From: Escherichia albertii NBRC 107761 = DSM 17582
GTDB lineage: Bacteria > Pseudomonadota > Gammaproteobacteria > Enterobacterales > Enterobacteriaceae
DNA: 54,998 nt
Direction: 5' to 3'
Assembly: GCF_000759775.1 (NCBI RefSeq)
Contig: NZ_BBMY01000018.1
Span: 1 to 54,998 of the forward strand
The stretch's first letter is position 1, and every line of letters begins with the position of its first letter. Made by a program: the position numbers and the translations under genes. The notes below the pieces were generated by a model. That model was not told the DNA's origin and made no database searches. It saw only the letters and a program-made list of their open reading frames with translations. Of the stretch, positions 31,003 through 40,096 are shown piece by piece.

Positions 31003-31711
31003 GAATAACGCCCACATGCTGTTCTTATTATTCCCTGGGGACTACGGGCACAGAGGATAACTTTCTGTTACCAGGAGACGTCGGGGATTTCCTTCCTCCG
31101 GTCTGCTTGCGGGTCAGACAGCGTCCTTTCTATAACTGCGCGTCATGCAAAACACTGCTTCCAGATGCGAAAACGACACGTTACAACGCTGGGTGGCTCG
31201 GGATTGCAGGGTATTCCGGAGACCTGGCGGCAGTATAGGATGTTTACAAAATCATTACAATTAACCTACATATAGTTTGTCTGGTTTTATCTGAAACAGT
31301 GATCTGAGTCACGATAACAACATTTATTTAATTTTCAATCATCTGATTTGACAACTATTCAACAAAGTTGTTACAAACATCACCAGGAAAAGCATATAAT
31401 GCGTAAAAGTTATGGAGTCAGTATTTCACTTAAGATTAACTTATGTAACAGTGTAGAAGTATTGACCAATTCATTCGGGACAGTTATTAGTGATAAACAA
31501 GTTTAATAATTCGGATTGCTAAGTACTTGATTCGCCGTTTATTCGTCATCAATGAATCCTTTACCTGCAAGCGCCCAGAGCTCTGTACCCTGGTTTTCCC
31601 CTCTCTCACAGTGCGGCGAGCCAAATAACAAACGGGTAAAGCCAGGTTGATGTGCGAAGGCAAATTTAAGTTCCGGCAGTCTTACGTAATAAGGCGCTAA
31701 GGAGACCTTAA
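31003..31711. other. Divergent control region, sdhC / gltA
   Basis: About 700 nt carrying the divergent sdhC and gltA promoters and their leaders. No protein gene is supported. A CRP-like site is listed separately. In E. coli ArcA represses both operons from this region. Confidence 0.7.
31298..31313. promoter_or_regulatory. Putative CRP site between sdhC and gltA
   Basis: AGTGA, six bases, TCACG: eight of ten positions match TGTGA-N6-TCACA. It lies in the sdhC/gltA control region, where cAMP-CRP is known to activate sdh transcription. Confidence 0.5.
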
Positions 31712-32995
31712 ATGGCTGATACAAAAGCAAAACTCGCCCTCAACGGGGACGCAGCTGTTGAACTGGATGTGCTGAAAGGCACGCTGGGTCAAGATGTTAT
31801 TGATATCCGTACTCTCGGTTCAAAAGGAGTGTTCACCTTTGACCCAGGTTTCACTTCAACCGCATCCTGCGAATCAAAAATTACTTTTATTGATGGTGAT
31901 GAAGGTATTTTGCTGCATCGCGGCTTCCCGATCGATCAGCTGGCGACCGATTCTAACTACCTGGAAGTTTGTTACATCCTGTTGAATGGTGAAAAGCCGA
32001 CTCAGGAACAGTATGACGAGTTCAAAACAACGGTGACCCGCCATACCATGATCCACGAACAGATTACCCGTCTGTTCCACGCTTTCCGTCGAGACTCGCA
32101 CCCGATGGCGGTGATGTGCGGAATTACTGGCGCACTGGCGGCGTTCTATCACGACTCGCTGGACGTAAACAATCCACGCCACCGTGAAATCGCCGCCTTC
32201 CGTCTGCTGTCGAAAATGCCGACCATGGCAGCGATGTGTTACAAATATTCTATCGGCCAGCCGTTCGTTTATCCGCGTAACGACCTCTCCTACGCCGGAA
32301 ACTTCCTGCACATGATGTTCTCTACACCATGTGAACCGTATGAAGTCAATCCGATTCTGGAACGCGCGATGGACCGCATTCTGATCCTGCACGCTGACCA
32401 CGAACAAAACGCGTCTACCTCAACCGTACGTACCGCTGGCTCTTCTGGCGCGAACCCGTTTGCCTGTATCGCCGCAGGTATTGCTTCGCTGTGGGGGCCC
32501 GCTCATGGCGGCGCTAACGAAGCAGCCCTGAAAATGCTGGAAGAAATTAGTTCGGTTGCTCATATTCCAGAATTTGTTCGTCGTGCGAAAGACAAGAATG
32601 ACTCTTTCCGTCTGATGGGCTTCGGTCACCGTGTATATAAAAACTACGACCCGCGTGCCACCGTGATGCGTGAGACCTGTCACGAAGTACTGAAAGAGCT
32701 GGGTACGAAAGATGACCTGCTGGAAGTGGCTATGGAGCTGGAAAACATCGCCCTGAATGACCCGTACTTTATCGAGAAGAAACTCTATCCAAACGTCGAC
32801 TTCTACTCCGGTATCATCCTGAAAGCGATGGGTATTCCGTCTTCGATGTTCACCGTTATCTTCGCTATGGCGCGTACCGTTGGCTGGATCGCTCACTGGA
32901 GCGAAATGCACAGCGAAGGAATGAAAATCGCCCGTCCGCGTCAGTTGTACACCGGCTACACACAGCGCGACTTTAAGTCGGATATTAAGAAGTAA
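31712..32995 (+). CDS. gltA: Citrate synthase (type II, NADH-sensitive)
   Basis: Condenses acetyl-CoA and oxaloacetate to citrate as the entry step of the TCA cycle. The 427 residues match E. coli GltA, a hexamer inhibited by NADH. Catalytic motifs visible are [12 protein letters not shown] (His264 by family numbering), [13 protein letters not shown] (His305) and NVDFYSG (Asp362). The start at 31712 follows AAGGAGACC. Monocistronic, divergent from sdhC, with a terminator just after the stop. Confidence 0.98.
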   Translation: MADTKAKLALNGDAAVELDVLKGTLGQDVIDIRTLGSKGVFTFDPGFTSTASCESKITFIDGDEGILLHRGFPIDQLATDSNYLEVCYILLNGEKPTQEQYDEFKTTVTRHTMIHEQITRLFHAFRRDSHPMAVMCGITGALAAFYHDSLDVNNPRHREIAAFRLLSKMPTMAAMCYKYSIGQPFVYPRNDLSYAGNFLHMMFSTPCEPYEVNPILERAMDRILILHADHEQNASTSTVRTAGSSGANPFACIAAGIASLWGPAHGGANEAALKMLEEISSVAHIPEFVRRAKDKNDSFRLMGFGHRVYKNYDPRATVMRETCHEVLKELGTKDDLLEVAMELENIALNDPYFIEKKLYPNVDFYSGIILKAMGIPSSMFTVIFAMARTVGWIAHWSEMHSEGMKIARPRQLYTGYTQRDFKSDIKK

Positions 32996-33009
32996 AAAGG
33001 ATTCTCCCA

Positions 33010-33037
33010 AACCCTGCGTATTCACGCAGGGTTTTTA
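33010..33037 (+). terminator. Terminator of gltA
   Basis: A 10-bp stem (33010-33019 with 33024-33033, AACCCTGCGT) and a 4-nt loop, followed by TTTTTATTT. It separates gltA from the convergent TRAP operon, whose last stop codon is at 33041. Confidence 0.92.
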
Positions 33038-33040
33038 TTT

Positions 33041-34351
33041 CTACACCAACAGTAACGATATTGCCGGAATATAGGTAATTACCAACAGCAGTAAAATCAG
33101 ACTTATCAGTAATGGCACCGCTTCACGCATAAATTGCCCGACAGAAACCTGTACCGTATTACACACCAGCAACATCACCGTTCCAACAGGTGGCGATAAT
33201 GTTCCTAACGATAAGTTGAGAATCATGATGATGCCAAAATGTACTGGATCAATGCCAAAGTGTGCCACCACAGGCTTGAGCAACGGTACTAATATCAGCA
33301 GGATGGCACTACCCTCAAGAAACATGCCAAGCACCAGCAGTAATATATTAATAATCAATAAAAAAACGTATTTATTATCGGTCAGGGAAGTCACAAACCC
33401 GGCAACCGTTATACCTGCGCGCTCCAGAGAAAATATCCAGCCCAGTGCCGCACTCGCCATGATAATTAACATCACCGATGCTGTGGATCGCGCCGTCTCA
33501 GATAACGCAGTAAATACATGGCTAATTTTCAGTTCGCGATAAATCACAAAACCAATAAACATAACCAATAATACCGCCACTGCCCCGGCTTCCGTCGGCG
33601 TGAAAATATTTGCCCGAATGCCGCCGATAACCGCAACAATCAGAAATAATGCAGGCCACGCCTGTACCAACGCCACTGACACTTCTTTTGGTTTTGGCCA
33701 GTGTTCGCTGGAAGGTTTTAAACCGCGACGAATCGCCACCAGCCATACGGTTACAATCAACATAGCAGAACACAACAGACCCGGCAGGATCCCGGCCATA
33801 AACATGGAACCAATAGAAACATCTGCCACCAGTCCATACAGGATCAGCGCAATACCCGGAGGAATAATCGGCGTTATCAGCGAACCACAGGCCGTTATCG
33901 CTGCAGCAAAGCCGCGGGAATAGCCTTTTTGTTCCATCTCCGGCACCATCATGCGCGAGAGCATAACTGCATCGGCCAGATTAGAGGCGCTGACGCCGCC
34001 CATCATGGTGCTGACCAGAATATTTGCGCCCCCCAGTCCGCCGCGCATTCTGCCAACCAACACGTTGGCGATTTGTAAAATACGCGCGGCAATACCGGTA
34101 TAGCTCATTAAGGTGCCTAATAAGATAAAAAATGGGATTGCCAGCAGCGACGGCGTTTGCGTTGTGGCAATTAATCGCTGGATTGCAACCATCAGCGGCA
34201 CATTTGAATAACAGAGGAAATAAACCAGAATGCCGCAAAACATCGCCAGCCATACCGGCATATTAATAAATAAACAGATGAACATAAGCGGAATGATCAT
34301 CAACCAATTATCCAGCCAGCTTCCCGCCAGTAATTCATGCAATACGCTCAT
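33041..34351 (-). CDS. TRAP transporter large permease (DctM family)
   Basis: Large membrane subunit of a tripartite ATP-independent periplasmic transporter, which uses an ion gradient to import organic acids. The 436 residues are mostly hydrophobic, with about twelve predicted helices, and contain DctM-type motifs such as PSLLAIPFFILLGTLM, GGVSASNLADAVMLSRMMVPEM and LSPPVGTVMLLVCN. The start overlaps the stop of the small-permease gene by one base (TAATG). Last gene of the eight-gene accessory operon, convergent with gltA. K-12 lacks it at this locus. Substrate unknown. Confidence 0.92.
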   Translation of the reverse strand: MSVLHELLAGSWLDNWLMIIPLMFICLFINMPVWLAMFCGILVYFLCYSNVPLMVAIQRLIATTQTPSLLAIPFFILLGTLMSYTGIAARILQIANVLVGRMRGGLGGANILVSTMMGGVSASNLADAVMLSRMMVPEMEQKGYSRGFAAAITACGSLITPIIPPGIALILYGLVADVSIGSMFMAGILPGLLCSAMLIVTVWLVAIRRGLKPSSEHWPKPKEVSVALVQAWPALFLIVAVIGGIRANIFTPTEAGAVAVLLVMFIGFVIYRELKISHVFTALSETARSTASVMLIIMASAALGWIFSLERAGITVAGFVTSLTDNKYVFLLIINILLLVLGMFLEGSAILLILVPLLKPVVAHFGIDPVHFGIIMILNLSLGTLSPPVGTVMLLVCNTVQVSVGQFMREAVPLLISLILLLLVITYIPAISLLLV

Positions 34352-34812
34352 TATTCACCTTCCTTGTGTGGCGTTTTCTTTATCAGACGTAAAGTGGTAA
34401 AACAAGCAATACCAATAGCGCCAATCGTGACGGCTATATCAATCCAGAACCAGGATATTTTTAATATTTGTGTGGTTTTAATCGCTGTCCCGGCAGCTAA
34501 CTTCCACGCCGACCAGGCCATAATAATCAATAAAAGAATAGATATCAGTGAGACAAATAGTGTTAATACGCGTTGCCTGCGTCGTGTCAGCGCATCAGCT
34601 AAAAAGGGAATCGACAAATGAGTATTATCTCGCTCGGCAACAACAGCACCAAACATTACCACCCAAATCATTAATAAACCTGAAAATTCCTCTGTCCACT
34701 GTAATGGCATATTAAAGCAGTAGCGCATTATTACTGCAGCAATAGTTATTATCACCAATAAAAAGAGTGTTAATACCGCAGCAACTTCGACCATTTTCCC
34801 TAAAAGACGCAT
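34351..34812 (-). CDS. TRAP transporter small permease (DctQ family)
   Basis: Small membrane subunit of 153 residues with four predicted helices and the DctQ-type motif LQWTEEFSGLLMIWVVMFGA. The frame is open to 34848, but 34812 is chosen because GAGGTG lies six bases before that ATG. It overlaps the large permease gene by one base and follows the binding-protein gene after a hairpin in a 59-nt gap. Confidence 0.9.
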   Translation of the reverse strand: MRLLGKMVEVAAVLTLFLLVIITIAAVIMRYCFNMPLQWTEEFSGLLMIWVVMFGAVVAERDNTHLSIPFLADALTRRRQRVLTLFVSLISILLLIIMAWSAWKLAAGTAIKTTQILKISWFWIDIAVTIGAIGIACFTTLRLIKKTPHKEGE

Positions 34813-34832
34813 AAACACCTCGGCTCTTAATA

Positions 34833-34852
34833 GTCGGTGCCGAAACACCGAC
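34833..34852 (-). other. Intercistronic hairpin between TRAP binding-protein and permease genes
   Basis: A perfect 7-bp stem, GTCGGTG (34833-34839) and CACCGAC (34846-34852), with a 6-nt loop and no T run after it. It lies just downstream of the binding-protein gene. Such hairpins often stabilise the upstream message so that more binding protein than permease is made. Confidence 0.5.
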
Positions 34853-34871
34853 CTGTCCTTATACCGTGAAG

Positions 34872-35840
34872 CTATTTCAGTTGTTGCTGAATAGTGTCAT
34901 AGAGTCCTGGTGTCCATTCTGGAAATTGCTGATATACCTTAAGCGCTTTTTCTCTGAAAGGCGCTACGTCAGGATAAATAATTTCCACACCTTGTTTCTG
35001 CATAGCTTTCAACATTGCCGCATCCTGCTCAGCAGTGATTTTCTGGCTATAAAGACCGGCATCATACGCTGTTTTATGAATAATCTCTAACTGTGTTGGC
35101 GTCAACGTGCTGAAAAACGCCTCACCGCCTAACCACAATGATGTATTAGTTAAATAATTCACCATCGACAGATATTTCGCCTGTTCGTGTAGTTTTTGCC
35201 CATACAACACCGAAACCGGATTTTCCACACTGTCAATCATCCCCTGAGTCAAAGCCGGATAAACATCCCCCAACGGCATTGGCGTTGGTGTCGCTCCCAT
35301 TGCCTCAATAGCTTTAATCTGCATGACGTTATTCGGCACGCGAATCTTCATTCCTTTCAGATCTTCAGGTGTACGAATCGGTTTTTTAGCAATGATCTGT
35401 CGAGTACCGTACAGATAGTTGCTCATGACAATATGCACACCTTTTTCCCGCAGTTTCTGTTCTTTTTGTTTAAACCAGTCACTGGCATAAATCGCAAACA
35501 GTTTCTGCGGATCGTCAGTTAAATAAGGCCCGAATAATATCCCCAGATCCGCATCATAATCAGTCAGAAAACCGACATCACTAATAGTGATAATATTCAT
35601 CCCCATCAGTGCCTGTTCAGTAATATCCTGTTTAGAACCTAACTGTGAGCTGGGATAAAGCTCAAAAACAATATCTCCATTACTCTCCTTCTTCACCAGG
35701 TCTGCCCAGTATTTTACTACTGTATCCGCAGGTTCTCCGGGGTTACTTTCATAGGCGACTTTAATGGTAACCGGTGCAGCGTATAGCTGCGGACTGAATA
35801 AAGCGAAAAGAAATAAAAATGGTACCAGTAATTTTTTCAT
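34872..35840 (-). CDS. TRAP transporter substrate-binding protein (DctP family)
   Basis: Periplasmic solute-binding protein of 322 residues. The signal peptide covers about residues 1-21 (MKKLLVPFLFLFALFSP, cleaved near LYAA). The mature part has the DctP pattern: IKVAYESNPGEPAD at the start, SSQLGSKQDITEQALMG, and PEDLKGMKIRVPNN with the arginine that usually binds the substrate carboxylate. It therefore probably binds a small organic acid. It lies 27 nt after the UxaA-like large-subunit gene, so transport and breakdown are expressed together. Confidence 0.92.
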   Translation of the reverse strand: MKKLLVPFLFLFALFSPQLYAAPVTIKVAYESNPGEPADTVVKYWADLVKKESNGDIVFELYPSSQLGSKQDITEQALMGMNIITISDVGFLTDYDADLGILFGPYLTDDPQKLFAIYASDWFKQKEQKLREKGVHIVMSNYLYGTRQIIAKKPIRTPEDLKGMKIRVPNNVMQIKAIEAMGATPTPMPLGDVYPALTQGMIDSVENPVSVLYGQKLHEQAKYLSMVNYLTNTSLWLGGEAFFSTLTPTQLEIIHKTAYDAGLYSQKITAEQDAAMLKAMQKQGVEIIYPDVAPFREKALKVYQQFPEWTPGLYDTIQQQLK

Positions 35841-35867
35841 TGTTATTACCTGTATGAGCTTTATCGA

Positions 35868-37064
35868 TTAACGGGGATCTGCCCGACAGACTGCGCTTGT
35901 ACTGTAATCAAATGCTTTATATGTTAAAACAAACTCCTGATGCTCCAGCCGTTCTGCGGCGCAATGTTGGCCGTTTGCAACACTTTCAATCGCCTGCATA
36001 ATATCGTCTGCAATATTGTCGAGTGTTGCACCTTCGCTAATTACACGTCCGGCATTAACGTCCATATCGTCAGATAAATGTTCCCACGTCTGCGGGTTAT
36101 TACACACTTTAATAATCGGTGCGATAACAGAACCAATAACCGAACCACGTCCGGTTGTAAATAAAACCAGATGGCAACCAGAGGCGATTAATTCCAGTGC
36201 TTCAGAGGAATCATTAATATTCGGATATCCAAAACGCGGTTCTCCGTCGGGTACAACGTCCATTAACCAAAGCCCAGGAAATGGCGCTTGTTGTGTCGGT
36301 AAAATAACACCCGCAATATGACCATCACCGGATTTTGTATAAGCACCGAGGGATTTTTCTTCCTGCGTAGTTAAGCCGCCTTCAGCATTGCCATTGGAAA
36401 AACTCCCCAGTCCCATCAGACTGTAATAACGTTCTGCTTTTGTCATTGCCGCTTCGATAGCGTCCCGTGCCTGCGCACTGCCCGCACGCGACATCATATG
36501 CCGCTCGCAGCCAAGCAGCTCACCACTTTCTTCGAAAATGCAGGTTACCCCTTTCTCCAGCAGACGGTTAAAGGCACGCCCTACAGCCGGATTGCCCGTG
36601 ATACCACTGGTGCCATCAGACCCCCCGCAAATAGTGCCGACCACCAGATCGCTCCAGTTCAATGCACAACGCGGTGTATGCGCTAATTGCTCCAGCATTT
36701 CAGTGACTCGTTGCTTACCCAGCATAATGGTGTTGCTAGTCCCTTTATTTTCCTGAATGACCAGCGTATGGCACGGTCGCCCACTCTCCATGATTTCCTG
36801 CTCCAGGCGGCGACGATCAAAATTCTCACACCCCAGAGAGATCAGCAGCACCCCACCCACATTGCTATGAGTCGCTAAATTTTTAACCAACCGATAGCCG
36901 TAATCGCTGGGATAGCAGCCAGAAAAACCAAAATACTGCACATCGTGACAAGAAAACGCTCTGGCAATCTCTTTAGCAACATGGCTGGCGCACTCCACCA
37001 TAAAGATCACCTGCACTGTATTACGGATACCCGGTTGGCCACTTTGCCGTACATAACCTTCCAT
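35868..37064 (-). CDS. UxaA-family lyase, large subunit (altronate dehydratase / sulfolactate lyase-like)
   Basis: A 398-residue protein of the carboxyl-domain family of altronate (UxaA) and galactarate (GarD) dehydratases. Conserved stretches include VGTICGGSDGTSGITGNPAVGRA, FEESGELLGCE, and the later LVLFTTGRGSVIGSVIAPIIKVCNN. In UxaA and GarD this domain is fused to an amino-terminal SAF domain; here that domain is the separate upstream gene, overlapping by one base. This split layout also occurs in (R)-sulfolactate sulfo-lyase (SuyA 95-100 residues, SuyB about 390), so removal of sulfite from sulfolactate is an alternative to dehydration of a sugar acid. The chemistry cannot be settled from the sequence alone. 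Confidence 0.85.
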   Translation of the reverse strand: MEGYVRQSGQPGIRNTVQVIFMVECASHVAKEIARAFSCHDVQYFGFSGCYPSDYGYRLVKNLATHSNVGGVLLISLGCENFDRRRLEQEIMESGRPCHTLVIQENKGTSNTIMLGKQRVTEMLEQLAHTPRCALNWSDLVVGTICGGSDGTSGITGNPAVGRAFNRLLEKGVTCIFEESGELLGCERHMMSRAGSAQARDAIEAAMTKAERYYSLMGLGSFSNGNAEGGLTTQEEKSLGAYTKSGDGHIAGVILPTQQAPFPGLWLMDVVPDGEPRFGYPNINDSSEALELIASGCHLVLFTTGRGSVIGSVIAPIIKVCNNPQTWEHLSDDMDVNAGRVISEGATLDNIADDIMQAIESVANGQHCAAERLEHQEFVLTYKAFDYSTSAVCRADPR

Positions 37065-37375
37065 TATGTTTTTTCCTCTGACTGATATCCGGCATCATCA
37101 TGATGAAAGATAGCAATGACATTGCTAGTGAGGTTATGGGAATGCACATGTTCACCTATGGCGATATCACGGGTAGCGTGTCCGATAACAGCACCATATT
37201 TCACAATTGAATCACCGTGTTTCACCACCTCACAGGCCAGCTTGTGACCCAAAGTTGTGCCATTGCTCGCCACCATTTCGCCATCGTCCCACCAGACGAT
37301 ATCGCCGCAGGCGATATCATTCAGCGCAACCACGCAGTTGTCACTGGCATGAAGTTTTAACGCTCGTTTGCGCAT
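37064..37375 (-). CDS. UxaA-family lyase, small SAF-domain subunit
   Basis: A 103-residue protein matching the amino-terminal SAF domain of altronate dehydratase. KLHASDNCVVALNDIACGD, GHKLACEVVKHGDSIVKYG and GEHVHSHNL are the diagnostic parts; the last is the metal- or substrate-binding His motif (HVH.HN). GGAG precedes the start. The stop shares one base with the start of the large-subunit gene, so the two products are probably made in equal amounts. Similar in size to SuyA of sulfolactate lyase. Confidence 0.85.
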   Translation of the reverse strand: MRKRALKLHASDNCVVALNDIACGDIVWWDDGEMVASNGTTLGHKLACEVVKHGDSIVKYGAVIGHATRDIAIGEHVHSHNLTSNVIAIFHHDDAGYQSEEKT

Positions 37376-37389
37376 AATTTCTCCGTCAA

Positions 37390-38145
37390 TCAGAAGCCAA
37401 TCAATGCGCCGCCATCAACCACCAGCACCTGGCCACTGACAAACGCTGCCGCATCTGATGCCAGATAAACGGCTGCCCAGCCAATATCTTCTGGCTTACC
37501 GAATTTTTTCATCGGTGTCCGACCAAGAATTTTGTTGCGGCGTTCATCATCACCTTCAATGGCTTTACGCAGCATCGGCGTATCGATCCAGCCTGGCGCA
37601 ATACCGTTGACGCGAATCCCATGAACGGCAAGTTCAGTGGTCATACCGCGAATCATGCCAAGATAGGCTGATTTTGCTGCACTGTAGCCGGTAACCAGCG
37701 GTTGCCCAAGAAACGAGGTCATAGAGGCAGTAAACAGAACACAACCGTGGCCACGTTGTTTCATATGCGGTACAAGGGCTTTAGTTAACGCAAATGCGCC
37801 AACTACGTGAACATCAAGCACAGATTCAAAATCACTGACGCTCATTTCTTCAATCGGCTTTTTGCAGTGATTCCCTGCGTTATTAACAAGAATATCGATA
37901 GCTCCGTGTTCATTAATAAGCGCATCCACTTTTGCCTGCGTGGTTGCGGTCTCTCTCACATCCATCTCAACCCAGCTCGCATTTATCCCCAGCGTCTGTG
38001 CCGTCGAACAGGCCAGTTCTGCATTCATGTCCGCAATAATCACCTTCGCACCGCTGACAAGCATGCATTTCGCCATCGCCAGCCCAAGCCCACTTGCTGC
38101 CCCTGTAATCAAAGCCGTTTTGTTTTGTAATGAAAAAGCATTCAT
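37390..38145 (-). CDS. SDR-family oxidoreductase (gluconate 5-dehydrogenase-like)
   Basis: A 251-residue short-chain dehydrogenase. The NAD(P)-binding TGAASGLG is at residues 15-22, an Asp after the second strand (IIADMN) favours NAD, and NNAG, the catalytic Ser and YSAAK follow in order. The closest types known to me are IdnO/gluconate 5-dehydrogenase and KduD, which act on keto and hydroxy sugar acids. It sits 14 nt before the small lyase gene and 11 nt after the zinc dehydrogenase gene. The two dehydrogenases could invert a hydroxyl by oxidation and reduction before the lyase step; this is inference. Confidence 0.85.
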   Translation of the reverse strand: MNAFSLQNKTALITGAASGLGLAMAKCMLVSGAKVIIADMNAELACSTAQTLGINASWVEMDVRETATTQAKVDALINEHGAIDILVNNAGNHCKKPIEEMSVSDFESVLDVHVVGAFALTKALVPHMKQRGHGCVLFTASMTSFLGQPLVTGYSAAKSAYLGMIRGMTTELAVHGIRVNGIAPGWIDTPMLRKAIEGDDERRNKILGRTPMKKFGKPEDIGWAAVYLASDAAAFVSGQVLVVDGGALIGF

Positions 38146-38156
38146 GCCGTCGTTCC

Positions 38157-39170
38157 TTAAAGGTCAATGAGGATTTTGGTATACGCACCGGGATCATTTG
38201 CCCAGTCACTGAAAGCACGACCGGCCTGATCCAACGGATAGTGAGCGCTGACCAGCTTTTCTACCGGATAACGACCTGATTCCATTAACGCCAGCACAGC
38301 GCGAAAATCAGCCACGGTGGCATTTCGGGAACCACGGATATCCAGTTCTTTCATCAGGAAGGTTGCACTCTGATAACTCACTGGTTTTTTGGCATAACCG
38401 ACATAAACCACCCGTCCACTAAAAGCAGCCAGATCAACGGATTGCTCAATGGTTTGCTGGTTTCCCACCGCCTCAATGACCACGTCCGGGCCACGCTCAT
38501 CATTTAGTTGCGCCAGTTCCGCGACAACATCGCTTTGCTGCGAATTAAGAAACCGCCTTGCACCACATGCCAAGGCAATGTTTTGTTTACGATCGTCGAT
38601 ATCAATCGCTATCACTCGCGCGCCCATTGCAGATGCCGCAGCTATCGCCCCAAGGCCAATGACCCCGCAACCGATAACAGCCACCCACTCACCCACATTA
38701 ATTTGTGCGCGTCTGGCGGCGTGTAATCCCACAGCCAGCGGTTCCACCAACGCTAACTCATCGACAGTTAAGGCATTACAGACAATGACTTTATGTGCTG
38801 GCATTGTTAGTTGTTGTGCCATTCCCCCCTGACGTTGCACGCCAAGCGTTTGATTATTTTTACAAGCATTGGGACGACCATTCAGACAGGAACTGCACAC
38901 ACCACATTCCGTGCATGGAAGCACAACCACCCGGTCCCCCGGCTTGATTGCCCCCGCCAGATCGCCAGTTGCCAGTACCGTGCCGCCAATTTCATGTCCG
39001 GGTATACAGGGGTACTTAACCAGCGGATTTAGTCCTCGCCAGGTATTAAGATCCGAGCCGCATAGTCCAACACGCTCAACATTGAGTAACACTTCGCCTT
39101 TACCGCAGACAGGTTCGGCGATATCCACAAATCGCGTCTGACTTCCCTGCTCAATTGTTAATGCCTTCAT
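38157..39170 (-). CDS. Zinc-dependent alcohol dehydrogenase (LgoD/sorbitol-dehydrogenase type)
   Basis: A 337-residue medium-chain dehydrogenase. Catalytic zinc ligands lie in GLCGSD and GHEIGG, and the structural zinc motif is complete (C-x2-C-x2-C-x7-C in CTECGVCSSCLNGRPNAC). The nucleotide fold has GCGVIGLGAIAAA and an acidic end (AIDIDD) suited to NAD. The late IRGSRNATVADF segment resembles L-galactonate dehydrogenase LgoD of E. coli. A strong AAGGAG precedes the start, 12 nt after the RraA-like gene. Likely oxidises a secondary alcohol of the imported acid. Confidence 0.88.
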   Translation of the reverse strand: MKALTIEQGSQTRFVDIAEPVCGKGEVLLNVERVGLCGSDLNTWRGLNPLVKYPCIPGHEIGGTVLATGDLAGAIKPGDRVVVLPCTECGVCSSCLNGRPNACKNNQTLGVQRQGGMAQQLTMPAHKVIVCNALTVDELALVEPLAVGLHAARRAQINVGEWVAVIGCGVIGLGAIAAASAMGARVIAIDIDDRKQNIALACGARRFLNSQQSDVVAELAQLNDERGPDVVIEAVGNQQTIEQSVDLAAFSGRVVYVGYAKKPVSYQSATFLMKELDIRGSRNATVADFRAVLALMESGRYPVEKLVSAHYPLDQAGRAFSDWANDPGAYTKILIDL

Positions 39171-39182
39171 TCGTTGCTCTCC

Positions 39183-39869
39183 TTACATTACGCCGAAGGT
39201 TTCAAAGGCCTGTACCGTACTCATACCGCCGCTGATGGCTTTGCGAACTGCGCTTTCGGTGGTCACTTTTTCCAGCGCCAGAGTGATGACTTCCTTCTCA
39301 ACACTCTGAGGAATGATCAGTAAGCCATCGCGATCGCCAAACACGATATCGCCCGGATTAACCTGTACACCGTGAAATTCAATCGGCACGTTAAAATCAA
39401 TAACTTTCCCCCGCGGACCTTGATCCTGCGCGTAGGTGCCATGACAAAAGGTGGGAAAATGGAGTTCAATAATTTCAGCAGAGTCGCGGGCATAACCATC
39501 AAGCACCGCGCCAGCTGCTTTCAGGTGCATGGCACGGGTAGACATCAGTCCGCCCCACAGGACATAACGCAATGAACTGCCAGTAGTGATGTAAACATCG
39601 TTCTCTTTGAGGGCATCAAGCGCTTCAAACATGATACCGAACGGTTTTTCACCAATCGCTGTCTTACCTGACGAAGATTTGGTTTCATACACATCCGATT
39701 CCAGAACCGGCATCGCCCGGCCTGCCACCACCATATTGACTTCCAGCGGCTTGATCGCTGGCGAAACAAACTGATGCATATACCCCAGCGTATCGAGAAT
39801 ATCGCCAACTACGGCAGTGAACAGACGAGTTCTCATTAACGTAAAAAGTTCGTTATCACTCTTCCACAT
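39183..39869 (-). CDS. RraA/HMG-aldolase family protein
   Basis: A 228-residue protein of the RraA family, which includes RNase E inhibitors and class II aldolases for 4-hydroxy-4-methyl-2-oxoglutarate and related keto acids. The pyruvate-site pattern GYARDSAEI (Arg-Asp pair) is present, as is the GDIVFGDRDGLLIIP segment near the carboxyl end. In a sugar-acid operon an aldolase or decarboxylase is much more likely than RNase E control. First gene of the operon, preceded by AGGAAG and a large palindrome. Confidence 0.8.
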   Translation of the reverse strand: MWKSDNELFTLMRTRLFTAVVGDILDTLGYMHQFVSPAIKPLEVNMVVAGRAMPVLESDVYETKSSSGKTAIGEKPFGIMFEALDALKENDVYITTGSSLRYVLWGGLMSTRAMHLKAAGAVLDGYARDSAEIIELHFPTFCHGTYAQDQGPRGKVIDFNVPIEFHGVQVNPGDIVFGDRDGLLIIPQSVEKEVITLALEKVTTESAVRKAISGGMSTVQAFETFGVM

Positions 39870-39876
39870 GACTTCC

Positions 39877-39911
39877 TATCCTGTAATCCTGTTTAACAGG
39901 TTTACAGGGTA
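39877..39911. promoter_or_regulatory. Large dyad, candidate operator of the accessory operon
   Basis: A near-perfect palindrome centred on 39894. Bases 39880-39893 (CCTGTAATCCTGTT) pair with 39895-39908 at 13 of 14 positions, with further matches outside. It starts 8 nt upstream of the first operon gene and lies between it and the divergent GntR gene. Candidate binding site for that regulator. Confidence 0.6.
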
Positions 39912-40096
39912 AGGATAAAAAACGCTCGATACTGCGAAGGCCGTCACGAAAAAGTTGTGTATTCGCTATTTCTTCGCCACTCTTTCACTCAAAATGTGAT
40001 CCCATAGCACAGGCGATCTGGCGATAATCAAAAAATCTGAAGAAAATATGTCGGACGCGGACCAGCTCGCCAAAAAACAGAACAACAGGAGCAAAA

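Noticed and set aside
39995-40011. CRP site between the RraA-like gene and the GntR gene
   Set aside because: TGTGA is perfect, but the second half fits only with a seven-base spacer and a mismatch, which is not the CRP geometry.
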